This document shows positions 1-8,273 of a stretch of DNA of 64,000 nt, in pieces. How positions within the stretch are numbered: the stretch's first letter is position 1; each line of letters begins with the position of its first letter. The stretch comes from Paenibacillus sp. PL91 (GTDB taxonomy: Bacteria > Bacillota > Bacilli > Paenibacillales > Paenibacillaceae). The position numbers and the translations under genes are program-made. The notes under the pieces were generated by a model. It searched no databases. It was not told the DNA's origin and saw only the letters and a list, made by a program, of their open reading frames with translations. The stretch is taken from positions 248,001 through 312,000 of the forward strand of contig NZ_JABBYG020000003.1 of NCBI RefSeq assembly GCF_012935325.2. Reading direction: 5' to 3'.

Positions 1-161
1 AAGGCTTCAACGAATACTGATGCCAGAGGCAGCAAAACAACCAATCCGAGAAACAGCATTGCGATGCTGATTAGAAGCCATTTAACGGGGCCCGACTCTG
101 TTATATGCCGCGGGCGCTTCGCCGCTTCTTCATTCGTGTGTACGGTAATTGCTCCAGCCAT
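1..161 (-). CDS. cysW: sulfate ABC transporter permease CysW, N-terminal part
   Basis: This is the first 53 codons of a gene that runs off the left edge. The start codon has a good ribosome-binding site (AAGGGGG, 9 bases upstream). A polar cytoplasmic tail of about 25 residues is followed by a hydrophobic stretch that would be the first membrane helix. The gene lies 17 bases downstream of cysT in the same direction, and the order binding protein - CysT - CysW is the standard layout of bacterial sulfate/thiosulfate importers. The identification rests mainly on this context, because the permease signature is outside the window. A molybdate permease is the main alternative and is less likely beside an Sbp-type binding protein. 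Confidence 0.8.
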   Translation of the reverse strand, partial: MAGAITVHTNEEAAKRPRHITESGPVKWLLISIAMLFLGLVVLLPLASVFVEA

Positions 162-178
162 ACGTGTATGCCCCCTTC

Positions 179-1012
179 TTAGTCTGACACTGTGCGGCGA
201 TTCATTCGCCACTGCAGCAAATTAATGACTAGCAGCATCAGGAAGGATACAACAAGCATAACGAGCGCAATCGCGGTAGCTCCAGCGTAATCGTACTGCT
301 CCAGCTTCGTCATAATAAGCAGCGGGGTGATCTCAGTCTTCAGCGGCATATTGCCGGATATGAAGACAACTGAGCCATATTCGCCAATACCTCTTGCAAA
401 TGCGAGCGCGAACCCAGTTAAAAGCGCAGGCATTAGCTCAGGTAAAATGACCTTCCAAAACGTTCGCAGACGGTATGCGCCAAGCATAACTGCCGCTTCC
501 TCCGTCTCCTTCTCCATATCCTGCAGCACGGGCTGCACTGTTCGGACGACAAAAGGAAGACCAATGAATATAAGTGCGATTGTAATGCCGATCGGCGAAT
601 AAGCGACTTTAACGCCTAATGGCACCAAGAGAGAACCAATCCAACCGTTTGGCGCGTAAATGGCCGTTAAGGCAATGCCCGCTACTGCGGTTGGAAGGGC
701 AAAGGGTAAATCAACCAAGCTATCGATCAGCTTTTTGCCTGGAAACCGATATCTTACTAGCACCCATGCGATTAACAGACCGAACACCGCATTGATAAGC
801 CCCGCGAAAAAAGCGGTAAGAAAGCTGACACGATAGGAGGCGACGACACGCGCATTCGTGACCGTGCTCCAAAATTCAGACCAGCTGAGCTCTGCCGTTT
901 TGAAGAAAACGGCAGCCAGCGGAATAAGGACAATGATGCTGAGGTAAAACAATGTGAATCCAAGCGATAAACCAAAACCCGGCAGAACGTTACGGGGCTT
1001 GGAACCTTTCAT
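179..1012 (-). CDS. cysT: sulfate/thiosulfate ABC transporter permease CysT
   Basis: A 277-residue inner-membrane permease with about six hydrophobic segments. It has the EAA cytoplasmic loop that docks the ATPase, seen around residue 170 as [21 protein letters not shown]. The segment [15 protein letters not shown] near residue 210 is characteristic of the CysT/CysU subfamily of sulfate permeases. It would form a heterodimer with CysW to move sulfate or thiosulfate for cysteine synthesis. The start has GGAG 10 bases upstream. It lies 34 bases after sbp and 17 before cysW, so the three genes look like one transcript from the promoter near 2317-2346. The length is normal for the family. Confidence 0.92.
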   Translation of the reverse strand: MKGSKPRNVLPGFGLSLGFTLFYLSIIVLIPLAAVFFKTAELSWSEFWSTVTNARVVASYRVSFLTAFFAGLINAVFGLLIAWVLVRYRFPGKKLIDSLVDLPFALPTAVAGIALTAIYAPNGWIGSLLVPLGVKVAYSPIGITIALIFIGLPFVVRTVQPVLQDMEKETEEAAVMLGAYRLRTFWKVILPELMPALLTGFALAFARGIGEYGSVVFISGNMPLKTEITPLLIMTKLEQYDYAGATAIALVMLVVSFLMLLVINLLQWRMNRRTVSD

Positions 1013-1046
1013 GTGAAGTCAGCTCCAGTCTTGTTCAAATCGAGCA

Positions 1047-2165
1047 TTATGATCCTGGCGTATAAATTTTGTCAAAAACTCCGCCATCAGCAAAGTGCTT
1101 CGTTTGTGCTTCTTTCCATCCGCCAAAGTCTTTGTCGATTGAAAGCAGCTCAAGATCTTTGAACTGGTCTTTATACTTAGCGGCTACAGCTTCCGAAATC
1201 GGACGATAGTAGTTTTTAGCGGCAATTTCTTGGCCTTCTTCCGTGTAGAGATATTTCAGGTAAGCTTCTGCTACTTCACGCGTACCGCGTTCGTCGACCA
1301 CCTTGTCGACAACAGCTACTGGAGGCTCAGCCAGAATGCTTAGCGAAGGATATACGATTTCGAATTTGTCTGGTCCTAGCTCATTGATCGATAGGAAAGC
1401 TTCATTCTCCCAAGCTAGCAGCACATCGCCGATTCCGCGTTCTACGAAAGTTGTCGTTGATCCGCGTGCGCCGGAATCCAGTACAGGAACATGCTTAAAC
1501 AATTCTGCAACAAACTCCTGTGCTTTTGCTTCGTCATTGCCGTTTTGCTTTAGTGCATAGCCCCATGCAGCAAGGTAGTTCCAACGAGCGCCGCCCGATG
1601 TTTTCGGGTTTGGTGTAATGACTTCAACCTTATCCTTGATCAGATCGTTCCAGTCTTTAATGCCTTTCGGGTTTCCTTTGCGAACAAGGAATACGATTGT
1701 AGATGTATATGGAGCGCTGTTGTGCTCGAATTTAGATTGCCAATCTGCGTTGATTAAGCCCGGTTCTACGGCAGCGTCGATATCGTAACCAAGCGCAAGC
1801 GTTACAACATCCGCTTTCAAGCCGTCAATGACGGCGCGAGCCTGCTTCCCTGAACCGCCGTGTGATTGTTTAATCGTGGCATCTTGGCCCGTTTCAGCCT
1901 TCCAATGCTTCGAGAATGCTTCGTTAAATTCTACATAAAGCTCACGAGTTGGGTCATAGGATACGTTTAGGAGCTCAACCGGAGGCTTAGGCTCTTCCGT
2001 TGCCGGTTCTTCCGTTGCAGCCGTGTTTGTTGCAGCAGCCTCATTAGAGGGCTTATTCGTTTCTTTGTTTGCTGCGTTGTTGCCGCCTTGACCGCAAGCG
2101 GCAAGCACAAGCACCAAGGCCAATAGGATCACAACTGAACGAACATGAGTAATTTTCTTCATCAT
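1047..2165 (-). CDS. sbp: sulfate-binding lipoprotein of the ABC importer
   Basis: A 372-residue extracellular solute-binding protein. The N-terminus is a lipoprotein signal with lipobox LAAC (Cys about residue 24), followed by a low-complexity Asn/Ala/Thr/Glu/Pro linker that should hold the domain off the membrane. The mature part carries signatures of the sulfate-binding family: [13 protein letters not shown] near the start, [26 protein letters not shown], and [22 protein letters not shown], whose backbone contacts hold sulfate. It is the first gene of sbp-cysT-cysW, with a ribosome site GGGGTG 5 bases from the first of two adjacent ATGs. A strong promoter and an Rrf2-type operator lie upstream, so sulfur-status control is likely. 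Thiosulfate may also be a ligand. Confidence 0.93.
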   Translation of the reverse strand: MMKKITHVRSVVILLALVLVLAACGQGGNNAANKETNKPSNEAAATNTAATEEPATEEPKPPVELLNVSYDPTRELYVEFNEAFSKHWKAETGQDATIKQSHGGSGKQARAVIDGLKADVVTLALGYDIDAAVEPGLINADWQSKFEHNSAPYTSTIVFLVRKGNPKGIKDWNDLIKDKVEVITPNPKTSGGARWNYLAAWGYALKQNGNDEAKAQEFVAELFKHVPVLDSGARGSTTTFVERGIGDVLLAWENEAFLSINELGPDKFEIVYPSLSILAEPPVAVVDKVVDERGTREVAEAYLKYLYTEEGQEIAAKNYYRPISEAVAAKYKDQFKDLELLSIDKDFGGWKEAQTKHFADGGVFDKIYTPGS

Positions 2166-2289
2166 TCTTACACCCCTTTTTTAAATTAACAAGCTTACGG
2201 AAACACGAATAAGTCATACAAAAAGGACACTAGCGCTTCTCCGTGATAGGTGTTGTTTACTCCGGTTCGTCCGGTCGGAAACTATTATT

Positions 2290-2346
2290 CCTACCTGTTT
2301 AGTTGGTTATGTGAGAATATTACCAGTGACCGCCGCTTACTGTCAA
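2290..2346 (-). promoter_or_regulatory. promoter of sbp-cysTW with an Rrf2-type (CymR/IscR-like) operator
   Basis: Reading the minus strand, TTGACA (2341-2346) and TAATAT (2317-2322) are separated by 18 bases, a good sigma-A promoter. Just past the expected start point lies the imperfect palindrome CCAACTAAACAGGTAGG (2290-2306), with mirrored CC-AC and GT-GG ends. This is the layout of sites bound by Rrf2-family regulators such as CymR, the cysteine-metabolism repressor of Bacillales. Its position over the early transcribed region would block transcription. That CymR is the actual protein is inferred from the sulfur-uptake genes it precedes. Confidence 0.6.
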
Positions 2347-2517
2347 TACTTAATTTCAAAAAATTGATAAGTCCTATAAGAATGCTTTATAAGTGTGGTC
2401 GATGAACGAAACATAACCCGATCATGTCCTCAATCAATCCAATCAGCCATCTAACTGTATCCGCTTTCAACCATCATGGGATAAAGCAAGTTTATTTTCC
2501 CATTATCGAAAACCTAA

Positions 2518-2572
2518 AAAAAGCTTTGGCCGGCAGTCCCTTTTGTAAAGGAATCTGCTAACCAAAGCTATG
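2518..2572 (-). terminator. rho-independent terminator after dnaI
   Basis: On the minus strand AGCTTTGG...CAG pairs with CTG...CCAAAGCT across a loop of about 18 bases and is followed by a run of T. It begins a few bases past the dnaI stop. Between here and the sbp promoter (about 2347-2517) nothing else was recognised. Confidence 0.75.
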
Positions 2573-2577
2573 TTTTC

Positions 2578-3537
2578 CTATTTCCGTCCGCGCTTGTTTT
2601 CTCCTGTCACCATGACAACCTCGACATAAGGCCGTATGCGGTCCATAATCCGCTGCCCCTTATGCAGCTCGTCGCCGTCCTTGCTGGTGAAGCTGAAATG
2701 CCGCTCCAGCGCCTCCAGCTCATAATTCGACGTATAAAACGTCGGCTTCCGCTGCATCCGGTAATTCAAAATTGCGCCAAGCACATGATCGCGAACCCAT
2801 GGGTTTAGATTTTCCGCTCCCATATCGTCAAAGATCAGCAGATCGGTTTCCTTCATCATCTCGACCGTTTCCTTCAGCTTGCCCGGCTCATGCATCAGCG
2901 TCTTTAAATCCTCAACAAAATCGGGCATATAGACGATGACGCCGGAATATCCCGCCTTCGCCAGCTCATGCAGCAGGTAGCACATGAGAAACGTCTTGCC
3001 GGTTCCGAAGCGGCCTGCCAAATACAAGCCTTCCTCCTGCAAGCCCTGCTCCTTGGTGCGGTCGATATAACGAAGCACCTGGCCGACTGCCTTCGCCCGC
3101 TCCAAATCATTGGTCAAAATTTCATCGGAAGAATAACCGCGCTGCAACGCCTTCTCATCAATATAGAAGCTGCGGACACGGCTGCGGATTTGATCCTCCG
3201 TTTGCCGCGCGATAAATTTCTTGCACGCGACCTTGCGATCGTACAGCTGTGTAAGGCCATTGATCGTATCCGAGCTAAGCAGCGTATAGTGGCCTTCAAA
3301 ATCGTTCGGACATTTATCTAAACCAGGACAATTGCTGCAATTGCGATACTCCGTAACATATTGATAGACGCGGTTCAAGTTAAGCCTAATCGTCCGCTCG
3401 TCTAAATCAGGATATTTTGCCCGCAGCTTCTCAACCAGCGGCTCCGCGAGCAGCTCGGTCAGCTTTTGCTCCGCCTGCTCCGTAAGAGCCTGACCAGTCG
3501 GCCATGCCTTTAGCAATTCGCCCATTGACTCCATCAT
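2578..3537 (-). CDS. dnaI: primosomal protein DnaI (helicase loader)
   Basis: A 319-residue AAA+ ATPase that loads the replicative helicase onto DNA at origins and during restart. The N-terminal domain has a cysteine cluster (CSNCPGLDKCPN, about residues 62-73) matching the zinc-binding helicase-interaction domain of DnaI. The ATPase core follows, with Walker A GRFGTGKT near residue 176 and Walker B LLIFDDMGAE near 233. The fold ends with an arginine-rich segment (RIMDRIRPYVEVV). It is immediately downstream of dnaB (15-base gap) and ahead of a terminator, the conserved dnaB-dnaI pair of Bacillales. Two adjacent ATGs are possible starts. Confidence 0.95.
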   Translation of the reverse strand: MMESMGELLKAWPTGQALTEQAEQKLTELLAEPLVEKLRAKYPDLDERTIRLNLNRVYQYVTEYRNCSNCPGLDKCPNDFEGHYTLLSSDTINGLTQLYDRKVACKKFIARQTEDQIRSRVRSFYIDEKALQRGYSSDEILTNDLERAKAVGQVLRYIDRTKEQGLQEEGLYLAGRFGTGKTFLMCYLLHELAKAGYSGVIVYMPDFVEDLKTLMHEPGKLKETVEMMKETDLLIFDDMGAENLNPWVRDHVLGAILNYRMQRKPTFYTSNYELEALERHFSFTSKDGDELHKGQRIMDRIRPYVEVVMVTGENKRGRK

Positions 3538-3552
3538 CTGCTCACCCCGCTT

Positions 3553-5088
3553 CTATGATTTGCCGTCCAGCTTCCGCGCCAGCTTGCGCAGCTCTTCCAG
3601 CTCGTCTGCCGATACCGCCGAGGCGGACTGTCCCTCTTGCACGATAGGAATCGAAGGCTTGCGCGAAGTTCCGCGGCTGTTGCCTGCGCTGCGCGCGCCG
3701 CCCTTATTGCCGCTGTAGCCCCCTCCAGCAAAGCTGGCTGCCGCTTCCTTGCGGCGCTCCTTATCCTGCTCCACTTGGGCTTGCTCCCGCACATATAATA
3801 CAGCTTTCTCGAATGTATCGATTTGCTTAACGAGCATATTGGAGGCCACTGCATCCAAAAACGTCTTCGTCACTCGCTGGGCGTCATTCGCCCCTATTAC
3901 ATAATGAATAAGTACATTTATAACCGGTCCTGCCAGCTTATAATTAAGATCAATTCTCTCAAATACCCGCTCGATCCAATCCGGTACGGCGCCTGGAAAA
4001 AAGCGCTGCAAAAACCGCGTATGCGGCTCATTTCTCATCAGCATATTATATTGCTGTACGTCGCAGCGGCCAAGCAGCTGGTTCGGAACCTGCAAATAAT
4101 GCTGCTCCTGTACCTCGTATTCCTCCGTCAATTCATCCGAATCAGCGGATTCCTCGCTCGCGATCACTTGCGTGCGTGACAACGTGCGCTGGCGTTCGCC
4201 TTCCCGTTTCTTGTCCTGACGGTACAGCTGATTGGCGCGCAGCTGGAGCTCATCGACCTGCAGCTCGCCGCTCTCTCCAAAGATGCCGTCCTCATCAAGC
4301 AGGCGGCATATATCGACTACCTCTAAGCTATATTTGTACGCAACATAATTGACCTGCGACAGCTGTTCCTCATTGCTCCGCAGACGTTCAACAAACCTAC
4401 GATTTGCGGAATTGCGGGGGAATCGCAAAATAATTTCCCCATAGGGAATGCCCGCTGTCGCCTGCGAGGTTCTCGCTGCGGCTTGGCGCGATGGCGCAAC
4501 CTCCGTCAGCGCTTGCTCAAGCTCATTGTCTACCGATTGCATATTGAGCTTAAACAGCTCGTAGAATGGCACCGATATATTTTCTTTCGTTAATTGCGCG
4601 CCAGCCAGCTCATCCGGCTCGCTTGCGCCAAACGATTCGCGGAGCGAGATAACGGCATATTTGCCAATCTTGTCGCGCAGCAGCATCGTTAGATGCATGT
4701 TGCGAAAAAACTCTGCCGGCGACAACGGCTGCGCAAGCTCATATTCATAGATGACATCCGCATTTTCAGGTACGCCAAGCCGCGACGTCTGCAGCAGTCC
4801 TACCGCTTCCAGCTTAGATGCCTGCTCGATCAGATGCTTGCGGCTGCGCTCGTTCATCTCCAGCCCTAGCCCAAGAAATAGCTTTCGCTGCGGTTCTATA
4901 GAAGAATATCCGGAGGTACCTTCCGCAATTCCGTGATAAAGCTGCTGGTAAAAGGCAATCGCAAACGCGCCGATCATCGGCTGATAGATGAGCGACAGCA
5001 TTTTATAGTCCAAGCTGCTTAACGAAAAATCGCGAAATATGTAATACCGATGATGTTCCGTGTACTGCAATATATTATTGATGCGCAT
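3553..5088 (-). CDS. dnaB: replication initiation and membrane attachment protein DnaB
   Basis: A protein of about 511 residues of the Bacillus-type DnaB (not the helicase), which with DnaD and DnaI recruits the helicase to oriC and primosome sites. The N-terminus (MRINNILQYTEHHRYYIFRD) opens a DnaD/DnaB winged-helix domain; a DDBH2-like helical region follows around residues 330-440. The C-terminal 60 residues are rich in Gly, Ser and Lys and look disordered. I place the start at 5088, where GGAG sits 8 bases upstream. The open frame extends nine codons further (to 5115), but that part has no ribosome site. The nrdR gene that often precedes dnaB in Bacillales is absent; yuiB lies upstream instead. 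Confidence 0.9.
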   Translation of the reverse strand: MRINNILQYTEHHRYYIFRDFSLSSLDYKMLSLIYQPMIGAFAIAFYQQLYHGIAEGTSGYSSIEPQRKLFLGLGLEMNERSRKHLIEQASKLEAVGLLQTSRLGVPENADVIYEYELAQPLSPAEFFRNMHLTMLLRDKIGKYAVISLRESFGASEPDELAGAQLTKENISVPFYELFKLNMQSVDNELEQALTEVAPSRQAAARTSQATAGIPYGEIILRFPRNSANRRFVERLRSNEEQLSQVNYVAYKYSLEVVDICRLLDEDGIFGESGELQVDELQLRANQLYRQDKKREGERQRTLSRTQVIASEESADSDELTEEYEVQEQHYLQVPNQLLGRCDVQQYNMLMRNEPHTRFLQRFFPGAVPDWIERVFERIDLNYKLAGPVINVLIHYVIGANDAQRVTKTFLDAVASNMLVKQIDTFEKAVLYVREQAQVEQDKERRKEAAASFAGGGYSGNKGGARSAGNSRGTSRKPSIPIVQEGQSASAVSADELEELRKLARKLDGKS

Positions 5089-5159
5089 AGCATCAGCTCC
5101 ATCCCTTACTTTCATTCTATCATTTTAGCATAAAATCGGCTGTTCATGACGAGTCGAAA

Positions 5160-5193
5160 AATAGAAAAATCCCCCGAATGAGGGATTTTTCTA
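5160..5193 (-). terminator. terminator after the yuiB-like gene
   Basis: AATAGAAAAATCCC pairs with GGGATTTTTCTATT around a short loop, directly abutting the yuiB stop codon at 5194. The stem is AT-rich at its base and the minus-strand side runs into T residues, so it works for minus-strand transcription. Confidence 0.7.
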
Positions 5194-5484
5194 TTAAAAC
5201 ATTTTGTAGCCGCCCTTGCGCAGCGCTTGAATCGCCCATCCGCTTACGTAGGCACCAATCAGCGCTCCGATAACCGGTATGTAGTCGATAATCGTATAAT
5301 GAGCAAAGTTCTCTATCGTCGCTGTAGCCGACTTGTCCCAAGGCGCCCAAATGCCAAGCGGGATCAATACGAGAATAAATAAATATATCGGAAACCACGT
5401 TGTTTTTAACAACATATTCAGAATAAAGCCAATACCGAACATCATGACTAAAAACAGCACTGTCGCTATAAACAATTGAAGCAT
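5194..5484 (-). CDS. yuiB: YuiB-like small membrane protein
   Basis: A 96-residue protein with three or more hydrophobic segments: residues about 3-25, 29-48, and a third around 66-85 ending in AIQALRKGG. The sequence FGIGFILNMLLKTTWFP resembles B. subtilis YuiB, a membrane protein of unknown function encoded close to yumB/ndh and yumC, and homologous redox genes do occur a few kilobases away here. No catalytic motif is visible. The gene stands alone with its own terminator, 106 bases upstream of dnaB. The family call is from memory of the N-terminal motif; the function is unknown. Confidence 0.65.
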   Translation of the reverse strand: MLQLFIATVLFLVMMFGIGFILNMLLKTTWFPIYLFILVLIPLGIWAPWDKSATATIENFAHYTIIDYIPVIGALIGAYVSGWAIQALRKGGYKMF

Positions 5485-5647
5485 CCAAACTTCCCCCTTC
5501 AGACTCTCGTTTATTAGTTTAATTAATGGCTAGATGGAAGTCAATTAGATGGGGCCAAATGTCACAAGACCGCCATTTGCTCAGCCTGCCCTCCTTACGA
5601 TACAATGATTGCAGCATCATTATGGAGCTTGAAGGGAGCATTATTCA

Positions 5648-6394
5648 ATGAGTGAAGCAGCACAAACATTAGAAGGCTGGTACGCGCTGCATGATTTCCG
5701 CAGCATCGATTGGACCGCATGGCGCTTAGCCGATGAAGGCGAGCGCAGCCGTGCGCTGGACGAGCTGCAATCCTTTTTGCAGCAATGGGCGACGGTTGAG
5801 GAAAATAAGCAAGGCAGCACAGCCGTATATTCAATCGTGGGCCAGAAGGCTGATTTCGTATTCATGCATTTGCGCGAAACGCTAGAGGATTTGAGCGCAA
5901 TCGAGACGGCATTCAACAAAACGACGTTCGCAAGCTTCACCTACCCGGTGCATTCCTACGTAAGCGTAGTAGAGCTGAGCAACTACATGGCACAGCCGGG
6001 CTCGGACCCGATGCAAAACCCGGATATTATCGCCAGACTGAAGCCTACGCTTCCGAAAGCGAACCACATCTGCTTCTACCCGATGAATAAACGCCGCGAT
6101 GGCCAAGATAATTGGTACATGCTCGGCATGGACGAGCGCAAAACGCTTATGCGCAGCCATGGCATGATCGGGCGTCAATACGCAGGCAAAGTGAAACAAA
6201 TCATTACCGGCTCCGTCGGCTTCGACAACTGGGAATGGGGCGTTACACTGTTCGCCGACGATGCGCTTCAATTTAAAAAGCTGATTTATGAAATGCGCTT
6301 TGATGAAGTCAGCGCTCGCTACGCGGATTTCGGCGAGTTTTATGTCGGCAACCTGCTAAGCAGCGACAAATTCGCAGCCTTGCTTCAGCTATAA
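5648..6394 (+). CDS. hemQ: coproheme decarboxylase HemQ (ChdC)
   Basis: A 248-residue member of the chlorite dismutase-like superfamily that decarboxylates coproheme III to heme b with hydrogen peroxide, the last step of the coproporphyrin-dependent heme pathway of Gram-positives. The catalytic region is intact: [17 protein letters not shown] (about residues 146-162) carries the reactive Tyr and the propionate-binding Lys/Arg residues, and [13 protein letters not shown] (about 174-186) holds the His that ligates heme iron. The N-terminal [15 protein letters not shown] is typical of HemQ. The start has GGGAG 9 bases upstream. It is monocistronic, ended by a strong terminator. Confidence 0.95.
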   Translation: MSEAAQTLEGWYALHDFRSIDWTAWRLADEGERSRALDELQSFLQQWATVEENKQGSTAVYSIVGQKADFVFMHLRETLEDLSAIETAFNKTTFASFTYPVHSYVSVVELSNYMAQPGSDPMQNPDIIARLKPTLPKANHICFYPMNKRRDGQDNWYMLGMDERKTLMRSHGMIGRQYAGKVKQIITGSVGFDNWEWGVTLFADDALQFKKLIYEMRFDEVSARYADFGEFYVGNLLSSDKFAALLQL

Positions 6395-6402
6395 TAAGCA
6401 AA

Positions 6403-6447
6403 GAAAGTCCAAGCCTCTTTATTTACGCGGCTCGGACTTTCTTTTTT
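6403..6447. terminator. terminator between hemQ and the convergent phosphotransferase gene
   Basis: GAAAGTCCAAGCC and GGCTCGGACTTTC form a stem of 13 pairs with one G-T-type mismatch, followed by TTTTTTC on the plus strand. It lies between two convergent stop codons and is likely used mainly by hemQ. Confidence 0.85.
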
Positions 6448-6451
6448 CTTT

Positions 6452-7438
6452 TTACTTGTCGCCTTCGCCTACTTCGATAAATTTGAGCGCGCTCTTATAA
6501 TTATGCTCGACGATCATTTCAGCCAGTCCCCGATTGGGAAAACCGCGATGAAGCAGCTTCAATCCGCCTGAGGTGCATGATAGATGATGATATAATTTGT
6601 AAAACAACATTCTGCTGCGATCGAGTCGAGCGTTATTCAAATAGCAATAGGCATCGCCAAATCGAAACGCCAGAAAGCTATGCTCATACTCCAAATCGTA
6701 ATATTGGCTTCCTTCTATGTCGATTAAATAAGGCTGCAGCTCATCGTTTACAAGAACATGGTCAGGACCCAGCTCACCATGAATAAAACTGTATCTCGCT
6801 CTAGGAACGATTGCCGCTTCCAGCTCATCTAGTTTATTGTAAAGCTTCATCTGATTAGTCTGAAACGCGCTAATATGGTTAGCCGCATATGCGAGCTGCT
6901 GCTTCGCATTTTCCAGCTCTAGCGTGTGACACTTCTCAGCGCTGCCGCTGTTATCATTTACCGTTCCGAAAGTTTCCCTCTCCAAACGGTGCATCTGTGT
7001 CAGCATCGTCCCCAAACGCCCGAATACCTTCTCTTGCACCGACGCCTCAGCATCTAAGTAATGTGTGGCATCCAGTCCATCAATATACTCAACTAGCGCA
7101 AAATCAAAAGGATAGCGTTCTCGTTCCTTATTCAAATAAAAAACTTGGGGCGTTCGAATTCCATGCCGATGGAGGAACGCTTGATTGCTTTCAAATAAAT
7201 CGCAGCCATAGGTCAGCTGATTCACCTGCCCCGCTTCTATCTCTTGTTGAAAATAGTTCATAGAAAGATCCCAAACGTACAGCATGCAGCTAAAATGATT
7301 GGTGCATGCCACCTTGTAGACAACCTTCTGGGTACCGCCATGCCTATTTTCCACGTGATTCACAACATAACCGGCACCAAACGTCTCCTTTACGTACTGC
7401 TGCAAATCATTTAAATCCAAATGACAGTTGTATTTCAT
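6452..7438 (-). CDS. aminoglycoside-phosphotransferase-fold protein
   Basis: A 328-residue protein of the APH/choline-kinase-like fold. The catalytic loop is FIHGELGPDHVLVNDE (about residue 218), corresponding to the HGDLxxxN motif with Glu in place of the usual Asp. It is followed by the metal-binding IDIEGSQYYDLEYE (about 240), again with conserved acidic residues. An early VALVEYIDG-like hinge (FALVEYIDGLD) is also present. Such proteins phosphorylate small hydroxyl compounds, but the substrate cannot be read from sequence, and antibiotic resistance should not be assumed. It is monocistronic and convergent with hemQ. Early homopeptides and codon use look like the surrounding genome. Confidence 0.75.
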   Translation of the reverse strand: MKYNCHLDLNDLQQYVKETFGAGYVVNHVENRHGGTQKVVYKVACTNHFSCMLYVWDLSMNYFQQEIEAGQVNQLTYGCDLFESNQAFLHRHGIRTPQVFYLNKERERYPFDFALVEYIDGLDATHYLDAEASVQEKVFGRLGTMLTQMHRLERETFGTVNDNSGSAEKCHTLELENAKQQLAYAANHISAFQTNQMKLYNKLDELEAAIVPRARYSFIHGELGPDHVLVNDELQPYLIDIEGSQYYDLEYEHSFLAFRFGDAYCYLNNARLDRSRMLFYKLYHHLSCTSGGLKLLHRGFPNRGLAEMIVEHNYKSALKFIEVGEGDK

Positions 7439-7504
7439 GGGTAAGCACTCCGTTCATATTGTTTTGCCGGCTACCCAATCATAGAAAAAAACCCAAAAAA
7501 AGTA

Positions 7505-7614
7505 TAGACTGTTTCTTCACCGTTTGTTATGATGTTGAATGAGTTCTTTATAAAAATAGCGATACGAATTTCAAGCATCTGGAGCATGTTTCATGTTTCC
7601 GGGTGCTTTTTTTT
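7505..7614 (+). ncRNA. possible small RNA: orphan promoter-terminator pair
   Basis: TAGACT (7505-7510) and TATGAT (7528-7533) are 17 bases apart, a plausible sigma-A promoter. About 75 bases downstream AGCATCTGGA pairs with TTCCGGGTGCT, followed by eight T residues (7574-7614), a good rho-independent terminator. No convincing reading frame with a ribosome site lies between them. The alternative is a leftover terminator of a lost gene. Confidence 0.3.
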
Positions 7615-7689
7615 ATGGATTAAATTCGATATTAAAAAGCGGCTTCTATCTCTAAGCAGCGTGAAATCTCATTCCAAAAAAACTCTAAA

Positions 7690-7885
7690 TTTCTGTTGCA
7701 CTTTATACAATGGAATCGACTCACCTGTCTCCATTCCTTTGGTACGTTGCACTTTGTACAATGGAATCACTCGCTATAGCTTCATTCTCGGCTAAAGCAG
7801 GTGTTTCTGTTGCAATTTTGCACTGAAGCTCCGTATTTCGGGAGTTATGTCAGGTTTCTATTGTATTTTGTGCAGCGTAATATAT
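7690..7885. repeat. four degenerate tandem units of an intergenic repeat
   Basis: The phrase TTGCACTTTRTACAATGGAA occurs at 7696 and 7747 with one mismatch. Weaker copies start at 7810 (TTGCAATTTTGCACTGAAG) and 7861 (TTGTATTTTGTGCAGCG). Spacings are 51, 63 and 51 bases. There is no coding potential across them and no spacer-repeat regularity of a CRISPR. The rest of 7439-7940 holds only the sRNA candidate and AT-rich sequence. Confidence 0.55.
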
Positions 7886-7942
7886 ACCCGCCGCTACAGG
7901 AGCATGATCAATAAATTGGGATATCGAGCAGGGCTTGTTTGC

Positions 7943-7998
7943 AAAAAAAGGCTTTCGCCCTGATCAGCATACGATGCTGATTCATTTGCGAAAGCCTT
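7943..7998 (-). terminator. terminator of the ndh transcript
   Basis: AAGGCTTTCGC (7948-7958) pairs with GCGAAAGCCTT (7988-7998). Inside lies a second stem, CAGCAT/ATGCTG. The minus-strand product ends in seven T residues (7943-7949), as expected for the gene at 8004-8273. Confidence 0.85.
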
Positions 7999-8003
7999 TA
8001 TCA

Positions 8004-8273
8004 TTAGTTATCTTCCTCTTCGTCCTCATCATCATTAGAGCCGAGGCGCTTTGCATCCAAATACTCTTGCGTTGCGCGATCGCGCTCTCTGCCTTTGTCC
8101 TTCAGACGCTCGATTGCCGGCTGAATGAGCAGGTCCACTTCCTTTTGCACCGTGTAGGCCAAGTCGTACCGCGTTTGTGATTCCAGGAAGGAACCGACCT
8201 CCATCAATGCGTTATAACGGTCTAGTTCATCTCTCGTCAACAAGCCGCGAACTTGAACGCTGCAGTGACGCAT
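8004..8273 (-). CDS. small acidic-tailed protein coupled to ndh
   Basis: An 89-residue soluble protein. The body (about residues 10-70) is predicted helical, with many Leu/Arg/Glu/Asp in heptad-like order (LTRDELDRYNALMEVG and VDLLIQPAIERLKDKGRER). The end is a very acidic tail, NDDEDEEEDN. I do not recognise a characterised family. Its start codon overlaps the ndh stop as TAATG, so it is translationally coupled to the NADH dehydrogenase and shares its terminator. This suggests a partner or regulator of the respiratory enzyme, but that is inference from position only. No cysteine pair or metal motif is present apart from one Cys near the start. Confidence 0.75.
   Translation of the reverse strand: MRHCSVQVRGLLTRDELDRYNALMEVGSFLESQTRYDLAYTVQKEVDLLIQPAIERLKDKGRERDRATQEYLDAKRLGSNDDEDEEEDN

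Noticed and set aside
2166..2290. SAM (S-box) riboswitch upstream of sbp
   Set aside because: No S-box core motifs or terminator in the leader; the operator-promoter explanation fits better.
5144..5488. A 114-codon frame overlapping the yuiB-like gene
   Set aside because: The overlapping 96-residue frame has clear membrane helices and a ribosome site; this frame crosses the terminator.
6889..7263. A 124-codon plus-strand frame inside the phosphotransferase gene
   Set aside because: Shadow frame without ribosome site or domain features.
7690..7885. Regularly spaced repeats as a CRISPR array
   Set aside because: Units are degenerate, only four are seen, spacing varies and no cas gene is near.
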